From Hyphomicrobiales bacterium (GTDB taxonomy: Bacteria; Pseudomonadota; Alphaproteobacteria; Rhizobiales; Beijerinckiaceae): a DNA stretch of 10,778 bases. Position numbers and translations under genes: made by a program. The DNA lies in NCBI GenBank assembly GCA_015655535.1, contig JAATEW010000417.1, positions 1 to 10,778 on the forward strand, given 5' to 3'. The stretch's first letter is position 1. Each line of letters starts with the position of its first letter. Shown here piece by piece: positions 5,571-10,778 of this stretch. Below the pieces are notes generated by a model. That model saw only the letters and a program-made list of their open reading frames with translations. It was not told the origin of the DNA and searched no databases.

Positions 5571-6473
5571 CTAGGCTCCACCCTTCAACCGCGTGCAAAG
5601 TGCCTCGAGCTGATCGAGCGAATTGAAGCGGATCCGCACTTCGCCCTTCTCGCCCTTATGGCTAATCGCAACAAAAAGCCCGAGATCGTCGGAGAGGCTC
5701 TTTTCAAGTGCCCGCGTATCGGCATCTTTTTCTTTTACCACGGGCGCGCCGGCCGTATTGCGCGCAGGCACGGCCGCCTGCGCCTCTTTCTGTCCGATCC
5801 GCTCGACATCGCGGACCGACAGGCCTTGGCTTGAAATTTTTTCGGCCAAAGCATCGGGATCTGCGACCGCCAAAAGCCCGCGGGCATGACCGGCCGACAG
5901 CTTGCCTTCGGCTAAAAACACTTTCGTCTTTTCGGGCAGTTTCAAAAGCCGCAGCATATTGGCGACATGACTGCGGCTTTTACCGATGACCTTGGCGAAA
6001 TCGCCTTGCGAATAATTGAATTCGCTGCCGAGCCGCTCATAGCCCAGAGCTTCGTCGAGCGCGTTGAGATCGGCGCGCTGCACATTTTCGATGATCGCGA
6101 TTTCGAGCGCCTGCTTGTCATCGGCCTCGATGGTCAGGATCGGCACTTCATGCAGGCCCGCGCGCTGCGCCGCGCGCCAGCGCCTCTCACCCGCGATGAT
6201 CTCATAGGCATCGGCGACACCCGGCACGGTGCGCGCGAGGATCGGCTGAATTATCCCTTTGGCCGCGATCGAATCCGCCAATTCCTGCAATTCGGCTTCG
6301 CCGAATTGATGGCGCGGATTGCGCGGATTGGGACGCAAAAATTCGATCGGGATTTTCTTTTGGCCGCGCGAACGCTGCACCGCGCCCGTCTCCTCGCCGG
6401 ATTCGCCGATCAAAGCGGCCAATCCGCGGCCGAGCCGGGGGCGCGTTTCTTCTGCCATGGCCGAGGGTTTCAT
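5571..6473 (-). CDS. parB: Chromosome partitioning protein ParB
   Basis: ParB is the parS-binding CTPase clamp that loads and spreads on DNA and works with ParA to segregate the origin region. From the ATG at 6473 it has 300 aa: the ParA-contacting N-terminal motif LGRGLAALIG (14-23), the CTP-binding N-domain with NPRNPR (49-54), GERRWRA (95-101) and ENVQRADLN (129-137), the helix-turn-helix YSQGDFAKVIGKSRSHVANM (about 154-173), and a C-terminal dimerisation region ending at residue 300. The frame is open to an ATG at 6545 that overlaps the parA stop (ATGA), giving 324 aa, but those 24 residues do not resemble ParB and their DNA contains a hairpin; I therefore prefer 6473 (or 6458). Its own target sites lie at 7673 and 10156. 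Confidence 0.95.
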   Translation of the reverse strand: MKPSAMAEETRPRLGRGLAALIGESGEETGAVQRSRGQKKIPIEFLRPNPRNPRHQFGEAELQELADSIAAKGIIQPILARTVPGVADAYEIIAGERRWRAAQRAGLHEVPILTIEADDKQALEIAIIENVQRADLNALDEALGYERLGSEFNYSQGDFAKVIGKSRSHVANMLRLLKLPEKTKVFLAEGKLSAGHARGLLAVADPDALAEKISSQGLSVRDVERIGQKEAQAAVPARNTAGAPVVKEKDADTRALEKSLSDDLGLFVAISHKGEKGEVRIRFNSLDQLEALCTRLKGGA

Positions 6474-6505
6474 AGATTTATCCGTTGTTGAAGGGTTGTG
6501 GATCG

Positions 6506-6527
6506 GGCTGGGCTCAGAGCCCCAGCC
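6506..6527 (-). other. Hairpin at the parA-parB junction
   Basis: GGCTGGG (6506-6512) and CCCAGCC (6521-6527) form a 7-bp stem with an 8-base loop, in the parAB transcript between the parA stop and the preferred parB start. It may influence the relative translation of ParB or mRNA processing, or simply be chance GC-rich sequence. Confidence 0.45.
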
Positions 6528-6541
6528 ATTTGTGTAGGGTC

Positions 6542-7363
6542 TCATGCGGCACGCAGGAGCCTTTCACGCTGGATCACTTCGGACGCTAATTTCAGATAGG
6601 CTTGGCTGCCGCTGCATTTCAAATCATAGAGCAACACCGGCTTGCCATGTGATGGCGCTTCCGAAATCCGCACATTGCGCGGAATAATCGTCTGGTAGAC
6701 TTTCTCGCCCATGAAGCTTCGGACATCCGCTTCGACCTGATTGGCAAGATTATTTCTGGGATCGAACATCGTCAAAACAATCCCATGGATCGTTAAAGCT
6801 TGATTCAATGTTGATCTGACTTGTTCAACTGTCGAGAGGAGCTGTGATAAACCTTCGAGCGCGAAGAATTCGCATTGTAGCGGCACGAGAACGCTTTGGC
6901 TCGCGGCCAGCGCATTGATCGTGAGCAGGTTGAGCGAGGGCGGGCAATCGATCAGCACATAGGTCAGCCGCTCGGCCTCCGGCCGCTCGCGCTGTCCTTC
7001 TTCCAGACGCTGGATCGCCGTCCTCAGGCGGAAGGAGCGATCTCTCTGAGAAGCGATCTCCATCTCGACACCGAGCAGATCTAATGTCGATGGCGCGATG
7101 GAGAGCCGCGGCACAGCCGTCGGCAGGGTCACAGCATCGAGCGTTTCCTCGCCCAGCATGACGTCATAGGTCGAGAGCCTGCGGTCGCGCCGGTTGATGC
7201 CGAGACCTGTCGAGGCATTGCCTTGCGGATCGAGATCGACAATGAGGACGCGCTCTCCGATCGCGGCCAAGGCCGTGCCAAGGTTGATCGCGGTCGTCGT
7301 TTTGCCGACGCCGCCCTTCTGATTGGCGAGAACAAGAACGCGCAGCGCGGGCGATAGAGACAC
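6542..7363 (-). CDS. parA: Chromosome partitioning ATPase ParA (Soj type)
   Basis: ParA is the deviant-Walker ATPase that binds nucleoid DNA as ATP dimers and is stimulated by ParB to pull the origin region apart. The 273-aa protein lacks an N-terminal DNA-binding extension, as expected for chromosomal Soj-type ParA. Landmarks are NQKGGVGKTTTAINLG with the deviant Walker A (16-22) including its signature lysine, VDLDPQGNASTGLG (42-55, Walker A'), and YVLIDCPPSLNLLT (Walker B). The start is a GTG with GAGG seven bases upstream; no competing ATG exists nearby. It lies 21 bp after rsmG and immediately before parB, in the classic mnmE-mnmG-rsmG-parAB order, so it is probably co-transcribed with its neighbours. 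Confidence 0.97.
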   Translation of the reverse strand: MSLSPALRVLVLANQKGGVGKTTTAINLGTALAAIGERVLIVDLDPQGNASTGLGINRRDRRLSTYDVMLGEETLDAVTLPTAVPRLSIAPSTLDLLGVEMEIASQRDRSFRLRTAIQRLEEGQRERPEAERLTYVLIDCPPSLNLLTINALAASQSVLVPLQCEFFALEGLSQLLSTVEQVRSTLNQALTIHGIVLTMFDPRNNLANQVEADVRSFMGEKVYQTIIPRNVRISEAPSHGKPVLLYDLKCSGSQAYLKLASEVIQRERLLRAA

Positions 7364-7384
7364 GTTCGATCCTCAAGGGCAGAA

Positions 7385-8041
7385 CTAAGGTCTTGATTTC
7401 ACTCGAACCATCGCGAGCCAAGACCCAGGCGACACCAAACTGGGCCTTTCATTAAGCGTGAATCTATCGTTGAGACGCGAGTCGGTCAATTGACCGGAGG
7501 CCTTTTCGCCCTGCGGAAAAACCCCAATCGCGCCTTTTTCCAAAAGCTTTTCTGCATAAAGCACGAGTTGCGGCAGCGGGGCCAAGGCGCGGGAAGTGAC
7601 GGCCTCGATGGGTTCATCGAAGTGCTCAAACAAAGCTTCGATGCGCTCCGTGTGGATTTCGACCGGCGCGCCTGTTTCACGTGAAACATCCCGGAGAAAC
7701 GCGCATTTGCGCTGGTCGCTTTCGACGAGGTGGATTTCGGTGCCTGGCACTTCCGCCAAACGGATCGCGATGACGAGGCCCGGAAAGCCGGCGCCCGAGC
7801 CGAGATCCATCCAAAGCTTTGCATCCGGGGCAGCTTCGAAGACTTGAAGCGAATCGGCGAAATGCCGCGTCCAAATCTGGTCGAGCGTCGAAGGAGCGAC
7901 GAGATTGATGGTGCGCTGCCATTTGCGCAAAAGCGCCGCGTAGATTTCAAAGCGCGAGATGGTTTCCGGTGCGAGGCCGAAAGTCCGCAACGCTTCCGGG
8001 CCATCAGAATTAGGGTAGCGGCTTCCTTTGGCTGAAGTCAT
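7385..8041 (-). CDS. rsmG: 16S rRNA (guanine-N7) methyltransferase RsmG (GidB)
   Basis: RsmG uses S-adenosylmethionine to methylate N7 of G527 (E. coli numbering) in the 530 loop of 16S rRNA; its loss often gives low-level streptomycin resistance. The 218-aa protein shows KWQRTINLVAPSTLDQIWTR and HFADSL before the SAM-binding LWMDLGSGAGFPGLVIAI (about residue 79), then EIHLVESDQRKCAFLR, and VTSRALAPLPQL. The frame is open up to 8137, but that extension is a translation of a dispersed repeat; ATG 8041 with AGGT close upstream fits the family length. A perfect parS lies inside the coding sequence (7673-7688), read as DVSRET. The gene is downstream of mnmG across a repeat-filled gap and 21 bp before parA. 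Confidence 0.96.
   Translation of the reverse strand: MTSAKGSRYPNSDGPEALRTFGLAPETISRFEIYAALLRKWQRTINLVAPSTLDQIWTRHFADSLQVFEAAPDAKLWMDLGSGAGFPGLVIAIRLAEVPGTEIHLVESDQRKCAFLRDVSRETGAPVEIHTERIEALFEHFDEPIEAVTSRALAPLPQLVLYAEKLLEKGAIGVFPQGEKASGQLTDSRLNDRFTLNERPSLVSPGSWLAMVRVKSRP
7673..7688. promoter_or_regulatory. parS centromere site inside rsmG
   Basis: TGTTTCACGTGAAACA, a perfect 16-bp palindrome identical to the parS sequence bound by chromosomal ParB proteins. It lies wholly inside rsmG, about 1.2 kb from parB, and encodes VSRET in the RsmG frame. Confidence 0.95.
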
Positions 8042-8044
8042 GAC

Positions 8045-8256
8045 GCACCTAGCCTTCTCACCCTGAGGTGCGAGCAAAGCGAGCCTCGAAGGGCGAGGAG
8101 GCCACGGCTCAATTGAATAACTGTCGCCCTCGCCCACGCAAACCCGGCTTGCCGGGCTTGCGCCTCTCCAATGCCGGCAATAGCCGCCTTGGGTGACGCT
8201 TGCTTTGCGATCTCGCTGTTGCGATAGATCGCCAGATGCAAGCTTCTCAGGGTGAG
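8045..8256. repeat. Composite repeat filling the rsmG-mnmG gap
   Basis: The gap has no gene. Its left end (about 8052-8098) is a member of the repeat family also found twice inside mnmE, recognised by CCTGAGG, GCGAGCAAAG and CTCGAAGG. Near-terminal 11-bp inverted repeats, CTCACCCTGAG (8057-8067) and CTCAGGGTGAG (8246-8256), bound a roughly 200-bp block, and a hairpin CCCGGC-TT-GCCGGG (8143-8156) lies between. The block has the look of a small non-autonomous (MITE-like) element. Reading frames across it are artefacts. Confidence 0.6.
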
Positions 8257-8290
8257 GGCTTGAGTTTTTTGCACACCCGATCTCATCGGA

Positions 8291-10144
8291 TCACGGCGCG
8301 ATACGCCGGACCTGCGAAGCCAGCAGCGTCAAGGCCGCTGGCGTAATGCCTTCGATCCGGCCGGCCTGACCCATGGTGCCCGGCCGCACAGCTTCGAGCC
8401 GCGCCCGAACCTCGTTCGAGAGTCCGGGCAGGCGGCGGTAATCGAGGTCTATCGGGATCGCGAGGCTCTCGTCGCGCCGGAAGGCCGCGATATCCTCTGC
8501 CTGGCGGTCGAGATAGACGGCGTATTTCGCATCGATCTCGATCTGCGCCATGGTCTTGGGCTCGATGGCGCCCAACTCCGGCCAGACTCTTTGCAGCGCT
8601 TCAGCGTCGATATCCGGAAAGGACAGAAGCTCGAAGGCATTGCGGCGGAGCCCATCCTGATTAAGGCGCAGACCCTGCCGCGCAGCCTCGTTCGGGCTGA
8701 GGCTCAAGGCGTCGAGCTGCCTGCGGGCGCTATCGAGCGCGGTGCGCTTGGCCTCGAAAGCGCGGCCGCGATCGCTGCCGACACAGCCAATCCTCTCGCC
8801 CTTCGCCGACAATCTCTGATCGGCATTATCGGCCCTGAGCGTCAGGCGATATTCGGCCCGCGAGGTGAACATACGATAGGGCTCGGTGACGCCGCGCGTC
8901 ACAAGATCATCGACCATGACGCCGAGATAGGCCTCCGAGCGGTCAAAAGAGATCGGCTTCCCGCCGCCGGCCTGTGCCGCAGCATTGAGCCCGGCGAGCA
9001 GTCCTTGTGCGCCGGCCTCTTCATAACCCGTCGTGCCATTGATCTGCCCCGCCAGAAACAGGCCCGCGACCTGCTTCGTTTCCAGGCTCGGCTTCAACGC
9101 ACGGGGATCAATGTAATCATATTCGATCGCATAGCCCGGCCGCAGGATCTTCACCGCGGCAAGACCCGGAATGGTGCGCAAAAAAGCGTCCTGGACCTCC
9201 TCCGGCAGAGAGGTCGAGATCCCGTTCGGATAGATGGTCGAATCGTCGAGCCCTTCCGGCTCCAGAAAGATCTGATGCGAGTCCCGCTCGGCGAAACGCA
9301 CGACCTTATCTTCGATCGACGGGCAATAGCGCGGGCCGCGCCCGGAGATCGCGCCGGAATAGACGGCCGACTTACCGATATTCTCGCGGATGATCTGATG
9401 GCCCGCTTCGGTTGTCTGGGTGATGAAACAATCCACTTGGCGATTGCGGATCTCGCCGGTCAAAAACGAAAAGGGCTCCGGCTCCGGGTCGCCCGACTGG
9501 CGCTCGAGAGCCGGCCAATCGATGGTCCGGCCGTCAAGGCGCGGCGGCGTTCCTGTCTTGAGACGGCCGAGCGCGAATCCTTGCGCAAGAAGGCTTTCGG
9601 AAAGCTTCGTCGCGGCATTCTCGCCGACACGGCCGGCCGGCACGCGCTTGTCGCCAATATGGATCAGGCCGCGCAGAAATGTGCCGGTGGTGAGCACTAG
9701 AGCCGCGCAGACGATCTCGCGCCCGTCGAGCAGATCAAGACCTGCGATCCGTCCGGCCTCAATGCGAAGATCGGCGGCTTCCCCTGCGATCAACGAAAGA
9801 TGGGGCGTCTCCACGAGCGCGGCCTGCATGGCAGCAGCATAGAGTTTTCGATCGGCCTGCGCGCGCGGCCCGCGCACGGCAGGCCCTTTGGTCTGGTTCA
9901 GAACACGGAACTGAATCCCGGCCGCATCGGCGACGCGGCCCATGAGCCCGTCGAGCGCGTCGATCTCGCGAACGAGATGGCCCTTGCCCAGACCGCCTAT
10001 GGCGGGATTGCAGGACATGGCGCCGATCGTCGCGATGCTTTGTGTGACAAGCGCCGTGCGCGCGCCCATGCGCGCGGCAGCCGCCGCAGCTTCACAGCCG
10101 GCGTGCCCACCCCCCACAACGACGACATCAAAAGACAAGACCAT
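8291..10144 (-). CDS. mnmG: tRNA uridine 5-carboxymethylaminomethyl modification enzyme MnmG (GidA)
   Basis: MnmG, an FAD enzyme, forms a complex with MnmE and installs the (carboxymethyl)aminomethyl group at C5 of U34 in tRNAs reading purine-ending split-box codons. At 617 aa it is full length. Visible blocks in order: the FAD-binding DVVVVGGGHAGCEAA (residues 6-20), IGAMSCNPAIGGLGKGHLVR, QTKGPAVRGPRAQADR, GTFLRG, LKTGTPPRLDGRT, CPSIEDKVVRF, RPGYAIEYDYIDP, LAGQINGTTGYEEA, and GVTEPYRMFTSRAEYRL. The C-terminal helical domain that contacts MnmE is intact (DLDYRRLPGLSNEVR, then PAALTLLASQ). The ATG has a weak GGGA upstream; a parS site ends 11 bp before it. It lies downstream of its partner gene mnmE. 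Confidence 0.98.
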   Translation of the reverse strand: MVLSFDVVVVGGGHAGCEAAAAAARMGARTALVTQSIATIGAMSCNPAIGGLGKGHLVREIDALDGLMGRVADAAGIQFRVLNQTKGPAVRGPRAQADRKLYAAAMQAALVETPHLSLIAGEAADLRIEAGRIAGLDLLDGREIVCAALVLTTGTFLRGLIHIGDKRVPAGRVGENAATKLSESLLAQGFALGRLKTGTPPRLDGRTIDWPALERQSGDPEPEPFSFLTGEIRNRQVDCFITQTTEAGHQIIRENIGKSAVYSGAISGRGPRYCPSIEDKVVRFAERDSHQIFLEPEGLDDSTIYPNGISTSLPEEVQDAFLRTIPGLAAVKILRPGYAIEYDYIDPRALKPSLETKQVAGLFLAGQINGTTGYEEAGAQGLLAGLNAAAQAGGGKPISFDRSEAYLGVMVDDLVTRGVTEPYRMFTSRAEYRLTLRADNADQRLSAKGERIGCVGSDRGRAFEAKRTALDSARRQLDALSLSPNEAARQGLRLNQDGLRRNAFELLSFPDIDAEALQRVWPELGAIEPKTMAQIEIDAKYAVYLDRQAEDIAAFRRDESLAIPIDLDYRRLPGLSNEVRARLEAVRPGTMGQAGRIEGITPAALTLLASQVRRIAP

Positions 10145-10155
10145 CTAAATCCCGA

Positions 10156-10171
10156 TGTTTCACGTGAAACA
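10156..10171. promoter_or_regulatory. parS centromere site upstream of mnmG
   Basis: A second perfect TGTTTCACGTGAAACA palindrome, 11 bp upstream of the mnmG ATG and about 2.5 kb from the rsmG copy. ParB loading here could affect transcription entering mnmG as well as partitioning. Confidence 0.95.
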
Positions 10172-10177
10172 GGTGTT

Positions 10178-10264
10178 GTCATTGCGAGGAACGGAGTGAC
10201 GAAGCAATCCAGGAAAAGACTTACGTCGGGCATTACTGGATTGCTTCGCTACGCTCGCAATGAC
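10178..10264. repeat. Palindromic dispersed repeat in the mnmE-mnmG gap
   Basis: Outer arms GTCATTGCGAG (10178-10188) and CTCGCAATGAC (10254-10264) and inner arms GAAGCAATCCAG (10201-10212) and CTGGATTGCTTC (10236-10247) are perfect inverted matches, giving a long cruciform-capable element. The sequence matches a well-known intergenic repeat type of proteobacteria. It lies only 6 bp from parS and carries no gene. Confidence 0.85.
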
Positions 10265-10279
10265 GGCGGCGGCGAGTGT

Positions 10280-10778
10280 CTATTTCCCCACGCAAAAGCG
10301 CGAGAAGATTTCGCCCAAAACATCTTCCACGTCTACCCCGCCGACGAGGCTTTCGAGCGCGCGGGTCACAAGACGCAGATCTTCCGCCAAAAACTCAATC
10401 GGACGGTTAAAATCGGTGAGAATTCGCTCCAGTGCCGCTGCCGCTGTCCGGAAAGCCTGCCGGTGGCGTTCCCGCGTGATGAGACCCGCCTCGCCATTGA
10501 GAGTCGCGGTTTTCGCAAAAGCACCCAGGCGGGAAATGAGCTGATCGAGGTTCTCGCCGGTGGCTGCTGAAAGCCACAAGCCTTCCATGCCCTTCCCTTG
10601 AGGAGGCTGCACAGCGGCCGTCTCGAAGGGCGAGGGGAGAGGCTCCTCCATCCTTCGAGACGCGAGCTTTGCTCGCTCCTCAGGATGAGGATCGTGGTCC
10701 GAACCGCTTCGAAAACTAAGATCAGCCTTAGTCCATATGGGCCAAACCTCCGCTTCCGACAGGCTAGCGTACGGGGAA
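10280..10778 (-). CDS. mnmE: tRNA modification GTPase MnmE (TrmE), C-terminal part
   Basis: Partial: the frame runs off the right edge, so only the last 165 residues are present. MnmE is the GTPase partner of MnmG in U34 tRNA modification. Visible are WTKADL at the G4 position (TKAD, bases 10721-10732, where NKxD is usual), the G5-like LWLSAATGENLDQLI, the C-terminal helical domain (RERHRQAFRTAAAALERIL, then EFLAEDLRLVTRALESLVGG) and the terminal DVLGEIFSRFCVGK containing the conserved functional cysteine. Between G4 and G5 there are 50 residues, where I recall roughly 20 as normal. The extra stretch coincides with an inverted pair of dispersed repeats (10597-10684), still in frame. An ATG at 10651 lies within that stretch and is not the true start. 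Confidence 0.93.
   Translation of the reverse strand, partial: SPYASLSEAEVWPIWTKADLSFRSGSDHDPHPEERAKLASRRMEEPLPSPFETAAVQPPQGKGMEGLWLSAATGENLDQLISRLGAFAKTATLNGEAGLITRERHRQAFRTAAAALERILTDFNRPIEFLAEDLRLVTRALESLVGGVDVEDVLGEIFSRFCVGK
10597..10684. repeat. Inverted repeat pair inserted in frame in mnmE
   Basis: Two members of one family face each other: CTTGAGGAG...GTCTCGAAGG (10597-10629) and CCTTCGAGAC...CTCCTCAGG (10652-10684). The inner arms GTCTCGAAGG/CCTTCGAGAC match perfectly and the outer arms 8 of 9; the right copy also holds a small hairpin GCGAGC-TTT-GCTCGC (10662-10676). The family recurs at 8052-8098. The 88-bp block translates without stops as about 30 residues of MnmE. Confidence 0.75.

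Noticed and set aside
8042..8137. Upstream extension of RsmG beginning MGEGDSYSIEPWPP
   Set aside because: The extension is a translation of the repeat at 8052-8098; RsmG homology and a ribosome binding site support the start at 8041.
8038..8286. Minus-strand 82-aa frame in the rsmG-mnmG gap
   Set aside because: It lies across the composite repeat, has no domain signature, and overlaps the rsmG start.
8591..9700. Long plus-strand frame opposite mnmG (369 aa)
   Set aside because: Antisense shadow of the intact, highly conserved mnmG; composition is that of a GC-rich opposite strand and there is no domain.

Overview
The window looks like chromosomal DNA of an alphaproteobacterium of the order Hyphomicrobiales (Rhizobiales), plausibly Beijerinckiaceae or a relative. 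The grounds are the PhyR/NepR/EcfG general stress response, the gene order mnmE-mnmG-rsmG-parA-parB, moderately high GC, and dispersed palindromic repeats whose spurious translations (for example AWMAGTSPAMT) are typical of that order. The family-level placement is inference; no search was run.

Left part (1-1100): rplY (ribosomal protein L25/Ctc) on the minus strand, with an Ala/Lys-rich tail and a structured leader. Middle part (about 1050-5364): a general stress response island. It holds two paralogous KGG-repeat stress proteins facing each other, a gene-free AT-rich stretch ending in an orphan intrinsic terminator, a DUF883 (ElaB/YqjD-like) plus holin-superfamily (YqjE-like) membrane pair, then the regulators phyR (minus) and nepR-ecfG (plus). 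Three sites match the EcfG promoter consensus GGAAC-N16-CGTT exactly: before the second KGG gene, before the DUF883 pair and before nepR-ecfG. A fourth, one base off, precedes the first KGG gene. The island thus appears to hold both the partner-switch regulator and several of its own output genes. No PhyR-type histidine kinase gene is present in the window.

Right part (5571 to the end): the minus-strand cluster mnmE (5' end cut off by the window edge), mnmG, rsmG, parA, parB. MnmE and MnmG together modify the wobble uridine of certain tRNAs, RsmG methylates 16S rRNA, and ParA/ParB segregate the chromosome. Two perfect 16-bp parS palindromes lie in the cluster: one inside the rsmG coding sequence and one 11 bp before the mnmG start codon. 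Repeats occupy the rsmG-mnmG and mnmG-mnmE gaps. An inverted pair of one repeat family appears to be inserted in frame inside the mnmE GTPase domain.

The most notable points are the self-contained stress island with its promoters, a possible small RNA at about 2000-2180 carrying an anti-Shine-Dalgarno-like CU stretch, the coding parS, and the in-frame palindromic insertion in MnmE. No tRNA, rRNA, CRISPR array, transposase or phage gene was seen.
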